Source: an uncultured Porphyromonadaceae bacterium
Lineage (GTDB): Bacteria; Bacteroidota; Bacteroidia; Bacteroidales; Muribaculaceae
Direction: 5' to 3'
DNA length: 64,000 bases
NCBI GenBank assembly: GCA_900547825.1
Contig: URII01000002.1
Location: 1 to 64,000 of the forward strand
The position numbers and the translations under genes are program-made. Positions 27,509 through 37,155 of the stretch are shown in pieces; positions within the stretch are counted from its first letter, which is position 1, and each line of letters begins with the position of its first letter. A model generated the notes under the pieces. It saw only the letters and a program-made list of their open reading frames with translations, was not told the origin of the DNA and ran no database searches.

Positions 27509-28258
27509 TCAGTTGCCGGACTCATGCTCCGGCAGTCCGAAAACACCCTGCATCATATCGTCCATAGTGTGGAATCCGCGGCGTGTCGAAAGCCATTCGG
27601 CGGCTATGACGGCGCCGAGGGCAAAACCGCGGCGTGAATTGGCGTTATGGGCTATGGTTATGGTGTCGGCCTCCGAATCCCAGTCCACAACATGACGGCC
27701 CGGAGTTTCGGCCCGGCGCACATGGTTCACAATAAGTGTCCCGTCGGGAGCCGGCACATCCTCGCGCCACGGGCCTGTGCGCGGACATTCGGCCACAATG
27801 TCATCGGCAAGTGTGACGGCTGTGCCGCTCGGATGGTCAGCCTTATGCACATGGTGCACCTCGGTAAGCGTAGGGCGGTAAGCGTCAAACCGCTCCATTA
27901 TCCGGGCCACAAACCGGTTTACGGCAAAAAATATGTTCACACCGAGACTGAAATTAGAGCTCCACAGCATTGTTCCGTCAAGTCGGCGGCATTCACCGTT
28001 CACCTCATCCATGCGCGACGCCCATCCGGTGGAACCGGACACCACGCGCACACCCTGACGCAAGGCCTCGATAATATTGTCGGGGGCGGCCGAAGGGGTG
28101 GTGAATTCTATGGCCACATCGGCTGAACGAAAAGCTTCGCCCTGCATATCGGAGAGATTGCCGACATCGATCACGGACACGATCTCATGCCCACGGCTGC
28201 GGGCTATTTCCTCAATCATACGGCCCATCTTGCCGTAGCCTATTATAGCTATCTTCAT
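27509..28258 (-). CDS. dapB: 4-hydroxy-tetrahydrodipicolinate reductase
   Basis: NAD(P)H-dependent step of lysine and diaminopimelate biosynthesis. The start at 28258 (MKIAIIGYGKMGRM) places the nucleotide-binding GxGxMG loop at the N-terminus; an upstream in-frame ATG at 28306 would overlap the preceding gene. EFTTP, SGSTGW and the substrate loop HHVHKADHPSGTA are present. 249 residues, normal. Part of the ftsB-to-HAD minus-strand run. Confidence 0.95.
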   Translation of the reverse strand: MKIAIIGYGKMGRMIEEIARSRGHEIVSVIDVGNLSDMQGEAFRSADVAIEFTTPSAAPDNIIEALRQGVRVVSGSTGWASRMDEVNGECRRLDGTMLWSSNFSLGVNIFFAVNRFVARIMERFDAYRPTLTEVHHVHKADHPSGTAVTLADDIVAECPRTGPWREDVPAPDGTLIVNHVRRAETPGRHVVDWDSEADTITIAHNANSRRGFALGAVIAAEWLSTRRGFHTMDDMMQGVFGLPEHESGN

Positions 28259-28283
28259 TGTGGATTGCTGTGAGAGTGAATAT

Positions 28284-28646
28284 TCATCGTTTACCTTTCT
28301 GGGCACGCGGTATCATTATCGACGTGTAGCATTGCACGGCACCTCCGGCGAGAGTGAACGCAAGCCAGTCGGTGGGGCCGGCACCTTTGTAGAACATGAA
28401 AAATGCAGCCACACAGAAAAATATGGCACTCCATGACTCCAACCGGCTGAGACGCTTCACGCGTAGATTGTCACCCCGGTAAGGAGTGAGGATGCGCACT
28501 ATCAGCAACAGCCCCGCACCGGCGGAGTAGACATATTTCCACAGCGGAGGCTGGCAACCCAAGATGGGCATTGCCGTACCGGCCACCACAAGCAGCAAGG
28601 GTACTGTCGTGAGCCACATCAATGTAACAGGATTTTCAATCTTCAT
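28284..28646 (-). CDS. Small four-helix membrane protein of unknown function
   Basis: 120 residues with four hydrophobic segments (about 8-28, 36-52, 70-86, 92-110) and a basic C-terminus (PRAQKGKR). No family recognised with certainty. It overlaps the FtsB/DivIC gene by 11 bases and sits 25 bases before dapB, so it belongs to the same transcript. Confidence 0.75.
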   Translation of the reverse strand: MKIENPVTLMWLTTVPLLLVVAGTAMPILGCQPPLWKYVYSAGAGLLLIVRILTPYRGDNLRVKRLSRLESWSAIFFCVAAFFMFYKGAGPTDWLAFTLAGGAVQCYTSIMIPRAQKGKR

Positions 28647-28947
28647 TTACAATTATATATACATCCTCACCCGGCCGCTGCATGTGATATTGCTCGCGCA
28701 CTATACGCTCCATTGTCTCCGGATCGGTGTCGAGCCGTGAATTGAGTGCGCGGTAATACATCAGCGTGTCGTTGTTCTCCTTTATCTGAGCCTTGAGTTC
28801 CTCAATGCGTTTTTCGTAAGCGTAATGATTCATTACGGAATTGTCGTTGAAAAACAGTATGAACACAAGCACACCCGCTATCGCCACCGTGTTCACGGAC
28901 AGGTAGCGGCGGCACCAATGCAGGAAACTTCGGGATTTATAGCCCAT
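28636..28947 (-). CDS. Septum formation initiator FtsB/DivIC family protein
   Basis: Bitopic division protein: a basic cytoplasmic N-terminus, one membrane helix (about 18-34, VNTVAIAGVLVFILFF), then a coiled coil with YEKRIEELKAQIKENN and the C-terminal signature around DPETMERIVREQYHMQRPGEDVY. 103 residues, normal. First gene of the minus-strand operon; -7 box at 29000-29007. Confidence 0.9.
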   Translation of the reverse strand: MGYKSRSFLHWCRRYLSVNTVAIAGVLVFILFFNDNSVMNHYAYEKRIEELKAQIKENNDTLMYYRALNSRLDTDPETMERIVREQYHMQRPGEDVYIIVNED

Positions 28948-28999
28948 TATAGCGTTCAGAAACAGGTTCGGACTTGTTGATACATCATTATCTGAACTG

Positions 29000-29007
29000 C
29001 AAATTTA
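29000..29007 (-). promoter_or_regulatory. -7 box (TAAATTTG) of the ftsB-dapB-lepB operon
   Basis: Minus-strand TAnnTTTG match, with a predicted start near 28994 and a leader of about 47 bases to the ATG at 28947. Confidence 0.55.
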
Positions 29008-29071
29008 GCAAATTAAATAATATCCCCCCTCTTTCACCCCACATAAATTCCCTATCGGGGAGGGAGGGGGA

Positions 29072-29103
29072 TTTGGCGGGCGGGGATTTTTTCGCTAAAT
29101 TTG
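29072..29103 (+). promoter_or_regulatory. Promoter (TTTG-N20-TAAATTTG) of the DUF3078 gene
   Basis: -33 TTTG at 29072-29075, -7 TAAATTTG at 29096-29103, spacer 20. Start near 29109, leader about 35 bases. The same octamer is used on the other strand for the divergent operon. Confidence 0.75.
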
Positions 29104-29143
29104 CGCAACAAGCAAGTATATTTCAAATTACCGAAACTTCGTT

Positions 29144-30520
29144 ATGAGACTCATAAGGTTTGTGACAATACTCGCGGCCACAGCGTTGTGTGCCGGAGCA
29201 TGGGCAACTAATCCCGAACGCAAGTTCTGGCTCAAGATAGGGATGGACAACGGACTGGTCAAGCCGTTCAACCCTGATTCGATAGCGGCCGACACCACAG
29301 TGACCGATTCCGCCAAGGTATTTGAGGCCGTGGTCAGGGACTATGCTCCGATAGGGGCCGTGGAGTTCCGTGAACCGGTGTTTATAGATTTCACCTACAG
29401 GCCGTTCCCGTCGTTTATACCTGACAGCATAGCCGCTCCAGCCCCCGCACGCCATGCCTTGCTGAAAAACGCCGGAACGGAATGGCTGGACGATGCACTG
29501 TTCAACGACTCGCTGATGGCCAATCTGCGGCAGACCTACATGATGGAATACCCCGAACGTGTGCGCTTCACCGAGCGGATGCTTCCCCGCGCGCCCAAAC
29601 GCTTCCGGGCAGTGGTGGATCCCAAGGAGGCACGTATAGTGATGGAGGAAATCACAATCGACGAAGCATCACGCAAACCCGGAGCGCCTATAGATATAGA
29701 GCGAATAAACTGGATCCACAAGTTCGACGGACTGATACAGTTCTCCCAAGCCTATATATCGCCCAACTGGTATCAGGGAGGCAACAACAACCTCAACATG
29801 ATAGCCCAGGCAATCTACAACATAAAGCTGAACCAGAAATTCCACCCCAACCTCCTGTTCGACACGACGGTGAGCTACAAGCTGTCGCTGACCTCGGCGC
29901 CCGACGACTCCATCCGCTCCTACTCGGTGACGGAAGACATATTCCAGATCATCAGCAAGGCGGGTATACGCGCAGCCAAACACTGGTTCTACTCTCTCTC
30001 GCTCATGTTCAAAACCCAGATGCTCAACAGCTATGAAAGCAACACCAACAACATGAAAGCGGCATTCCTTTCGCCCGGCGAGCTGAATGTGGGCCTCGGT
30101 ATGACCTACGACTACACGTCGCCCAAAAAGAATTTCGAATTCATAGCGTCGCTGTCGCCGCTGTCATGGAACCTCAAGACATGTACAAACAGCGCCATAG
30201 ATCCCCGTCAATTCGGCATAAAGCAAGGACGCAAAACCATCAACGAGATAGGTTCGAGCGCCGAGTTGAAATGCAAGTGGGATATAGCGTCGAACATCAC
30301 CTACACATCGCGGATGTTCCTGTTCACCGACTATTCCTATGCCCAGGCTGACTGGGAGAATACCATAAGTTTCTCAATCAACCGGTTCCTTTCCACACAG
30401 ATCTACGCACATCTGCGTTACGATTCGTCAACCCCCAAAATGCCCGACACACGCTGGCACGAATGGCAATTCAAGGAGATACTCAGTTTTGGCTTCAACT
30501 ATAAGTTCAGCACTATATAA
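29144..30520 (+). CDS. DUF3078-type outer-membrane barrel protein
   Basis: Bacteroidota-specific outer-membrane protein. The signal peptide ends near residue 22 (AWA). The central part has SQAYISPNWYQGGNNNLNM, typical of DUF3078, followed by alternating strands to the terminal FNYKFSTI. 458 residues. The following gene starts inside its end. The function of this family is not established. Confidence 0.85.
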   Translation: MRLIRFVTILAATALCAGAWATNPERKFWLKIGMDNGLVKPFNPDSIAADTTVTDSAKVFEAVVRDYAPIGAVEFREPVFIDFTYRPFPSFIPDSIAAPAPARHALLKNAGTEWLDDALFNDSLMANLRQTYMMEYPERVRFTERMLPRAPKRFRAVVDPKEARIVMEEITIDEASRKPGAPIDIERINWIHKFDGLIQFSQAYISPNWYQGGNNNLNMIAQAIYNIKLNQKFHPNLLFDTTVSYKLSLTSAPDDSIRSYSVTEDIFQIISKAGIRAAKHWFYSLSLMFKTQMLNSYESNTNNMKAAFLSPGELNVGLGMTYDYTSPKKNFEFIASLSPLSWNLKTCTNSAIDPRQFGIKQGRKTINEIGSSAELKCKWDIASNITYTSRMFLFTDYSYAQADWENTISFSINRFLSTQIYAHLRYDSSTPKMPDTRWHEWQFKEILSFGFNYKFSTI

Positions 30521-30998
30521 GGCCCTTTGTGGCGCGGCACTGCTGTCATGCAGTGTCATAATATCCGCACAAGGCGCCCGGCCCCAGCGCACCACCATGC
30601 GCGGGCTGAAAGTGAAGCCGCTGCCGCCTGCCGCCCGCGACACGCTGCACGCCCACACCGGGGCAGTGACACTGTCGGGCTACGAGAAACCGCTCCGTTC
30701 GTCAACGGAAACAATGCTCGTAACCTCGCTCCTTGATTCGGCCACAGTAGCCGAAATCAATGTGAGGCTCGACTACACCGACACTCAGGGCCGCATGCTC
30801 CATTCGCGCGAAGTAACACTGACAGTAGACATACCGCCCGGAGAGACACGTCAGGCTGCATTCCCTTCATGGGACAGGCAGCACACTTACTACTACCGCC
30901 TCAACCAAGCTCCCCAGCGGGCACAAGGCACGCCGTTCGACGTAAAAGCCACACCCCTGTGGATCATACTGAAAACCGAAAGTAATGACACAAAATAA
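30489..30998 (+). CDS. Small secreted protein of unknown function
   Basis: 169 residues beginning with a hydrophobic export signal that includes LLSC, a possible but imperfect lipobox. The only usable start is a TTG at 30489, overlapping the DUF3078 gene by 32 bases. The rest is a beta-rich domain with a VRLDYTDTQGR segment and no catalytic motif. It overlaps the MATE gene by 14 bases, so all three are one transcript. Confidence 0.6.
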   Translation: MASTISSALYKALCGAALLSCSVIISAQGARPQRTTMRGLKVKPLPPAARDTLHAHTGAVTLSGYEKPLRSSTETMLVTSLLDSATVAEINVRLDYTDTQGRMLHSREVTLTVDIPPGETRQAAFPSWDRQHTYYYRLNQAPQRAQGTPFDVKATPLWIILKTESNDTK

Positions 30999-32418
30999 CG
31001 ACACGGAAACAAAAACATCCGAAACCGCAGCAACGGCGACCAAACCCTCCTCGATGGAACGCCTCACCGAACTTGCCACCACAGGTCCGGCACGGCTGCT
31101 GTGGCGCTACAGTCTCCCGGCGGTGGTGGGCATGCTGGTGATGTCGCTCTACAACGTGGTTGACCGCATATTCCTCGGTCAGGGAGTCGGGCCCGAAGCC
31201 ATAGCCGGACTGGCCATAACATTCCCGGTAATGAACCTTTCGGCGGCAATGGGTGTGCTGATAGGGGCCGGTGGTGCGGCACGCATATCGATAATGCTCG
31301 GGGCCGATGACCGCCGCGGAGCGGAGATCACGCTCGGCAACTCCCTGGTGCTGCTGCTGATAAACTGCACTGTGTATCTCACGATATTCGCCGTGTTCAT
31401 CGATGACATACTGCTGATGTTCGGCGCATCGCCCGTAACCCTCCCCTATGCCCGCGACTTCATGCTCTTCATAATGCCCGGCATGATGTTCATGAACCTC
31501 ACGTTCAGCTTCAACAACTTCATGCGCGCCTCGGGCTATCCCACACGGGCCATGGTAACGATGTTCATAGGTGCAGGATGCAATGTCATACTGGCCCCGG
31601 TGTTCATATTCGTGCTCGGATTAGGCATAAAGGGCGCGGCCATGGCCACCGACATATCCATGTTCGTGTCGATGTGCTTCGTGATGGCCCATTTCTTCAA
31701 CCGCCGTGTGACAGTGAGGTTCCGACGCGGCACTTTCCGCCTGCGCTGGCGCTATGTGGGCGCCATAATAGCCATAGGCGCAGCCCCCTCCTTGGTCAAC
31801 GCCGCCGGAAGCGCCGTGAATGTGATCATAAACACCACGCTATACCGCCACGGAGGCGATCTTGACATAGCCGCCGCGGGAATTTTCACCACCTTCACCT
31901 CGGTGATAGTGATGGTGATAGTGGGCATATGCCAGGGAATGCAGCCGATTGTGGGTTACAACTACGGTGCGAGGAAAATTGACCGTGTGCGGCGCACCGT
32001 AATGGTTGCCGCCGGCGTCTCCACCGTACTCGCCACTCTCGGCGGAGCTTTCGGACTCGCCTTCCCGGGCCTTGTAGCGCGAGCCTTCACCACCTCGCAG
32101 TCACTGATCGACTCCACCTCCATGGCCCTCGGCACGGCCCTGTGGGCATTCTGGATGGTAGGGTTCCAGATAGTGGCCACCACCTTCTTCCAGTCAATAG
32201 GCAAAGCCGGCAAATCGATATTCCTTAGCCTGTCGCGTCAGGTGATATTCCTGATACCGCTGCTGCTTACACTTCCCCATACTTTCGGACTGCGCGGAGT
32301 GTGGATGTCGTTCCCGATATCCGACACATGCGCCACCGTGGTTACTGCCGCACTGATCATATGGCAGTTCCACAGGCTCAGCCGCGAGCGCACCTCCTAT
32401 TCGCCCGAGTCGATATGA
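30985..32418 (+). CDS. MATE-family efflux transporter
   Basis: Cation-coupled multidrug or metabolite exporter in the inner membrane. About twelve helices in two similar halves; MSLYNVVDRIFLGQGVGPEAIAGL and ISIMLGADD in the first half, GICQGMQPIVGYNYGAR at the start of the second. 477 residues with an acidic, Thr-rich N-terminal tail of about 35 residues. Substrate unknown. Confidence 0.92.
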   Translation: MTQNNDTETKTSETAATATKPSSMERLTELATTGPARLLWRYSLPAVVGMLVMSLYNVVDRIFLGQGVGPEAIAGLAITFPVMNLSAAMGVLIGAGGAARISIMLGADDRRGAEITLGNSLVLLLINCTVYLTIFAVFIDDILLMFGASPVTLPYARDFMLFIMPGMMFMNLTFSFNNFMRASGYPTRAMVTMFIGAGCNVILAPVFIFVLGLGIKGAAMATDISMFVSMCFVMAHFFNRRVTVRFRRGTFRLRWRYVGAIIAIGAAPSLVNAAGSAVNVIINTTLYRHGGDLDIAAAGIFTTFTSVIVMVIVGICQGMQPIVGYNYGARKIDRVRRTVMVAAGVSTVLATLGGAFGLAFPGLVARAFTTSQSLIDSTSMALGTALWAFWMVGFQIVATTFFQSIGKAGKSIFLSLSRQVIFLIPLLLTLPHTFGLRGVWMSFPISDTCATVVTAALIIWQFHRLSRERTSYSPESI

Positions 32419-32471
32419 CCTCGGTCTCCTACGCCACAATTCATTAACCATATACCATACAAAACCATCCT

Positions 32472-34724
32472 ATGAAGAAATCAGCTATAGCATTGCTGGC
32501 CGCAATGCCTCTCGGGGCGGCGGGGAGCGCTCCCATTGTGGGCACCCCGGCCTACGAATGGCGGGGCGACAGCATAATCCAGGGCCGCTTCACGGCCACA
32601 GCCCCCAATTCTCATGAAATAATATCCACCTATGAGGCGCAGCCGGGCTACTTCATGCCGGTTGAAAAGCAGTGGAAACTTAAAAACGACATTTCAGGCT
32701 ACCCGTCGCTCGAAACCCCCTCGGTGCTCCACCGGGCTATCTACAACATGGGGCTTGACGAGATGGTAAACGCCGTGGAGCGCGACACCACCCTGCGCAC
32801 AGGCAAGGAATGGGCCGGAGTGTGGACGCGCGATGTAAGCTACTCCATCCTCCTGTCAATGGCCTACATGCAGCCAGAAGCTTCGCGCATATCGCTCATG
32901 AAGAAAGTGACCCCCGACGGCCGCATAATACAGGACACGGGCAGCGGCGGCGCATGGCCTGTGTCGTCCGACCGCATGATCTGGGCGGCTGCTGCGTGGG
33001 AGGTCTACAAAGTGACGGGCGACCGCGGGTGGCTCGACTACATATATCCCATAATCAAGCGCTCGCTCGACGATGACCTCCTCACCGTCTACGACAAGGA
33101 CACCGGACTTGTGCGCGGCGAGACCTCGTTTATCGACTGGCGCGAGCAGAGCTACCCCAAGTGGATGCAGACCGTCGACATATACCGGAGCCTGTCGCTG
33201 TCGACCTCAGTGGTGCATGCACACGCCTGGGATGTGCTGATGGAGATAGCCAAGATAAAAGGCGACTCCAAAATGGCCGCTACCGCACGCTCACGTGCCA
33301 TAGGGCTGCGCCAGGCCATCAACCGCGAGCTGTGGATGCCGCAGAAAGGCTACTATGCGATGTATCTCTACGGCCGCGACAACCTCATAACCAATCCCCG
33401 CGCCGAGACCCTCGGCGAATCGCTTGCCATAATGTGGAACGTGGCCGACTCCGTACGCGCCCGCGAGATCACGGAGAACAACCCCACCACACCTTTCGGC
33501 CCGGCAATATTCTATCCCCAGATAGCCGACATGCCCTCCTACCACAACAACGCGCTGTGGCCCTGGGTAGGCGCATGGTGGGGCCTTGCAAACGCCAAGG
33601 CCGGTAACGCGCAGGGTGTCATGGAGTCGTTCGGCGCCCTGTTCCGCCCGGCAGCACTGTTCTGCACCAATAAGGAAAACTTTCGCCTCGACAACGGCGA
33701 CATAGCCACCGAGCTTAACTCATCGAACATGCTGTGGTGTCTCGCGGGCAACATAGCCCTGACCCACCGCATATTGTTCGGACTCCACTTTGACCTTGAC
33801 GGGCTCCACATAGAGCCGTTCGTGCCCGAGGCATTGGGGGACACACGCACATTGCGCAACTTCCCCTACCGCAACGCCACACTCGACATAACGGTGAGCG
33901 GCTTCGGATCACGCATAAAATCGTTCAAAGTCAACGGCAAGGAGCAGAAACTCTCAGTGATATCCCCTAAAGCCAAAGGGCACCTGACAGTGGAAGTGAC
34001 AATGGACTCCGAGCCGATACCGGCCATGAAGGTCAACCACGTGGCAAATGCTTCGGCACCCCTCACCCCGGTTGCCCGGTTGGAGGGCACTACCCTCACA
34101 TGGGAACCGATCGAATACATAGGCCGCTATATAGTGCTGCGCGACGGCAAGGAGATAGCCACACAGCGCTCCACCACTTTCGACGCGTCGGCACCGGGTG
34201 AATATCAGGTTATAGGCGTAAGCGAGGAGGGCATACCGTCGTTCGCGTCAATGCCGCTGTCCACCCGTAAGGCCATCACAGTGGAAATGCCGGGCGAGAA
34301 GACCACCGTCACATCTCCCGAGGTGGCCTACCGTCCCGAAAGCCCCGTGGCCGGATTCTCGGGCCGTGGATTCGCTGAATTGGATATGACCAGTGCACCG
34401 CTCACATTCGAATTCGAAGTACCCGAGGAGGGCGCCTACTCGCTGACATTCCGCTATGCCAACGGCAACGGACCGGTGAACACCGAAAACCGCTGCGGCA
34501 TACGCACTGTGACAGTGGACGGCGAACGCGCCGGTGTGGCCGTTATGCCCCAGCGCGGACGCGCCAACTGGGATGACTGGGGCACCACCAATGCCCTGCA
34601 TCTCACCCTCAAGCCCGGACGCCACACCGTGACAGTGGAATACCAGCCGTCGGACGCCAACATGAACGGCGCCACCAACCACGCCCTGATAGACCGCGCC
34701 ACAATAACACGGATCAATCAATAA
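32472..34724 (+). CDS. Secreted (alpha/alpha)6-barrel glycoside hydrolase with C-terminal beta domains
   Basis: Exported glycosidase of the six-hairpin class (related to the MGH1/GH63-type and amylo-glucosidase-like enzymes). Signal peptide 1-20. Barrel about 60-490, with acidic motifs WAGVWTRDVSYS (Asp, candidate acid), WREQSYPKWMQ and a later NSSNMLWCLAG stretch. A Fn3-like segment follows (about 535-600), then a CBM35/CBM6-like lectin domain (about 615-750, with FRYANGNGPVNTENRCG). 750 residues. 53 bases after the MATE gene; terminator at 34773-34805. The substrate cannot be deduced. Confidence 0.75.
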   Translation: MKKSAIALLAAMPLGAAGSAPIVGTPAYEWRGDSIIQGRFTATAPNSHEIISTYEAQPGYFMPVEKQWKLKNDISGYPSLETPSVLHRAIYNMGLDEMVNAVERDTTLRTGKEWAGVWTRDVSYSILLSMAYMQPEASRISLMKKVTPDGRIIQDTGSGGAWPVSSDRMIWAAAAWEVYKVTGDRGWLDYIYPIIKRSLDDDLLTVYDKDTGLVRGETSFIDWREQSYPKWMQTVDIYRSLSLSTSVVHAHAWDVLMEIAKIKGDSKMAATARSRAIGLRQAINRELWMPQKGYYAMYLYGRDNLITNPRAETLGESLAIMWNVADSVRAREITENNPTTPFGPAIFYPQIADMPSYHNNALWPWVGAWWGLANAKAGNAQGVMESFGALFRPAALFCTNKENFRLDNGDIATELNSSNMLWCLAGNIALTHRILFGLHFDLDGLHIEPFVPEALGDTRTLRNFPYRNATLDITVSGFGSRIKSFKVNGKEQKLSVISPKAKGHLTVEVTMDSEPIPAMKVNHVANASAPLTPVARLEGTTLTWEPIEYIGRYIVLRDGKEIATQRSTTFDASAPGEYQVIGVSEEGIPSFASMPLSTRKAITVEMPGEKTTVTSPEVAYRPESPVAGFSGRGFAELDMTSAPLTFEFEVPEEGAYSLTFRYANGNGPVNTENRCGIRTVTVDGERAGVAVMPQRGRANWDDWGTTNALHLTLKPGRHTVTVEYQPSDANMNGATNHALIDRATITRINQ

Positions 34725-34746
34725 TTAGGATTTAGGAATTAGAATT
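34723..34746 (+). repeat. AT-rich extragenic repeat (AATTAGGAATTAG type)
   Basis: AATTAGGATTTAGGAATTAG-type sequence directly after the glycosidase stop. Relatives lie at 50766-50799, 51246-51269 and 55976-55999, always between genes. Confidence 0.5.
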
Positions 34747-34772
34747 CCCATCCTTCCCTACTACGGACAAAG

Positions 34773-34805
34773 CCACTCCACCGCCTGCGCGATGGAGTGG
34801 TTTTG
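34773..34805 (+). terminator. Bidirectional terminator between converging genes
   Basis: Stem CCACTCCA (34773-34780) / TGGAGTGG (34793-34800) followed by TTTTGTTCG; the minus strand gives the same stem followed by CTTTG. Confidence 0.75.
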
Positions 34806-34827
34806 TTCGTTAACTATTTGTACTAAT

Positions 34828-37053
34828 TTAAATAAGCTTGAAGCGTTTGACTATGAGGGAGCCGGCGGCATTATGGGCCTTGACTATGTAAATGCCGCTG
34901 GCAAGATGGGACAGATCAACTGAGGAAACCTCACTTCGGTCTGTAACCATACGGCCATCACATGTATAGACCTCCACACTTGCCTGCTCCGACAAATGCA
35001 GCGTTTTGCCGTCAAGCCACATATCAAACTGTGAGTCGTCCGCCACAGCATCAATGGAGGATTTTTTATCGCCGAGGTAAAATACGGGGCCATAAGTCTG
35101 CTGCGACATATTGCCGGACGGATCGGTCATTGTGGCCCTCAGGTTATACCATCCCGTTTCACTGGAAGCAGTGACCTGACCAAGCGGCACACGCCAGAAA
35201 TAGCCGTAGGCCGGCGCATAATAATTTTCGGGCACTTCCTCCAATTCAAGTTCCTCCCATTCGGCAATGCCATAAGGCGAGCATTCAAGCTTGATATGCA
35301 CCGGATCACATGAAAACCATGTAGGCACACCGGCTGAATGATAATTAAAATCGGCACCACACAGCTCCATCACACCATCCGAAGCCCTATCCAGCTTATT
35401 GGTTACATGGCCCTGTGAATCACGAATCCATAGTTTCTGCAATGTGGGTACATTTACATCAGCCAGATTTTCATCATAACGGATGTATGCTTCATTGAAC
35501 GCATCCATTCCATCAACTTTCACATCATTCTTGAAATAGGAAATTTCCAACATACCAGGCTGATGTCCGTCGTAAGGATTGACCGAACTTTCCCATTCTT
35601 CAAGCACGCTGTAAGGGCCTTCCCCTATCAAAGCACCGTCACGCTTAATGCTGACGGATAGATTGCCAAGAGAGTAATGTTCTCCGGCCATACCATTGTA
35701 AAGAGGCACATGTACTTCCACCTTCCCATTTTTACCGCTATAGATCTGATGCATAACAATTAACAACGGGGCAGTATTGCCCAATTTAATATCCAGATTC
35801 TCCACCCCGGCATCGAAAGCCGTATTACCGGGCCACATAGGCACCCCATAATTCTCTGTAAGCCAAAATGAGGCATTATCAGAATCCCAATTATGGTAAT
35901 TAAGGAAATTCCACTTCCTTCCTGCCAGAACCGCGGTAAAGCTTTCACTCACACTTGCATCCTTAGTATGGATACGCGTAATGGGCCTGAAAACAAAAGG
36001 CTCATGAGTGCAGGATTCATCAATTGAGAGATTATATATAGGCCGATCCGATGAAAATTCCGGCAATGAACTGAAATAAACGTCGACAGGACGGTTGCGG
36101 TTCAGAATCTCAGCAGTCATGATTTCATATCCGCGGGTTTTCCGCCATGCCGGATCATATTCCGAATTGAACAGAGCGCTCCAATCAAACTCCACATAAT
36201 CCGAAGGACTGTTGATTATAACAATATCCTCCTCATTGCACCCCTTATAACCGGATATAGAGGTAAAGACTCCTGTTCTTTCTGTTTCATTTCCTGTGGA
36301 ATAAGATCGCTCCATAAAAAAGAACGCCCTGTCACTCACATGGTTGGTTCTGAAATCCGAAAAGCCGGCACAAGAATGACCATTTTTATTTGTCCAGCCA
36401 CCTGAAAACATACAGCTGAAAAGCAACATGTCATCCATATCGCCCATCCCCTCACAGCGATAATAGATCTGCTGCTTCGCAGTATAGTCAACAACATTTG
36501 CATTGCTGAAATCAAATGCCATTTCACCGGTTTCCCAATCCACAATATACATTTGGGGGAATCTACATATCTCGCCCTGCGGATTGACAGTTTCAAATCT
36601 GATGGTATTCACACATTCCTCCCATGTGAATGACACTTCAGTATTATCAGCCACCTCCACATCTTCCCTGAAACAGAATGCTTTCCGGGGACGCGCTTCC
36701 GACATATCAATTAAAAAATCCATCTCCGCACTGCGGTCGTCAAAACAAGCGACCATGAAATATGTGCCCGGTTCAATATCAACAGTCGCGGTAGTCTGTC
36801 CATTAAAATGGGACCGCTCTACAGAATAAGTATGAGTGGCATTTGCAATCATTATCCAATCGAAAGCCATCTGGTCGGTGTTAGGCGGGATATTGAGTGT
36901 GACATTGCCCGAGGCCGGAGAGGTGCGGGGTGACATAGCACGGGGCGGCCGGTATTCATCATGGCAGGCGTTTCTAAAAATTCCGGCAGGATTAGCCCCG
37001 GCGGTTACTGATGCCACCAGGCTTAGGCATACAAGTAAGTGTTTAATTTTCAT
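34828..37053 (-). CDS. Large secreted protein with type IX C-terminal sorting domain
   Basis: The start at 37053 (MKIKHLLVCLSLVASVTAG) gives a proper signal peptide; an in-frame ATG at 37149 only adds a non-signal stretch. 741 residues, mostly beta-rich and acidic with no recognised catalytic motif. The end (VEVYTCDGRMV ... LASGIYIVKAHN ... KRFKLI) is a type A T9SS sorting domain, making it a likely PorU substrate placed on the cell surface. Its base composition is lower in GC than the flanking housekeeping genes. The TPR-LuxR regulator lies 102 bases upstream on the same strand. Confidence 0.8.
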   Translation of the reverse strand: MKIKHLLVCLSLVASVTAGANPAGIFRNACHDEYRPPRAMSPRTSPASGNVTLNIPPNTDQMAFDWIMIANATHTYSVERSHFNGQTTATVDIEPGTYFMVACFDDRSAEMDFLIDMSEARPRKAFCFREDVEVADNTEVSFTWEECVNTIRFETVNPQGEICRFPQMYIVDWETGEMAFDFSNANVVDYTAKQQIYYRCEGMGDMDDMLLFSCMFSGGWTNKNGHSCAGFSDFRTNHVSDRAFFFMERSYSTGNETERTGVFTSISGYKGCNEEDIVIINSPSDYVEFDWSALFNSEYDPAWRKTRGYEIMTAEILNRNRPVDVYFSSLPEFSSDRPIYNLSIDESCTHEPFVFRPITRIHTKDASVSESFTAVLAGRKWNFLNYHNWDSDNASFWLTENYGVPMWPGNTAFDAGVENLDIKLGNTAPLLIVMHQIYSGKNGKVEVHVPLYNGMAGEHYSLGNLSVSIKRDGALIGEGPYSVLEEWESSVNPYDGHQPGMLEISYFKNDVKVDGMDAFNEAYIRYDENLADVNVPTLQKLWIRDSQGHVTNKLDRASDGVMELCGADFNYHSAGVPTWFSCDPVHIKLECSPYGIAEWEELELEEVPENYYAPAYGYFWRVPLGQVTASSETGWYNLRATMTDPSGNMSQQTYGPVFYLGDKKSSIDAVADDSQFDMWLDGKTLHLSEQASVEVYTCDGRMVTDRSEVSSVDLSHLASGIYIVKAHNAAGSLIVKRFKLI

Positions 37054-37155
37054 GGTAGTGTGGTTTTTAATTAATAATCGTGGGCTAAAGTAATCCCGAG
37101 GGCCTATTAACGCCAAATACAGCAGGTAGACACAGGGTGAACACACCATAGACCG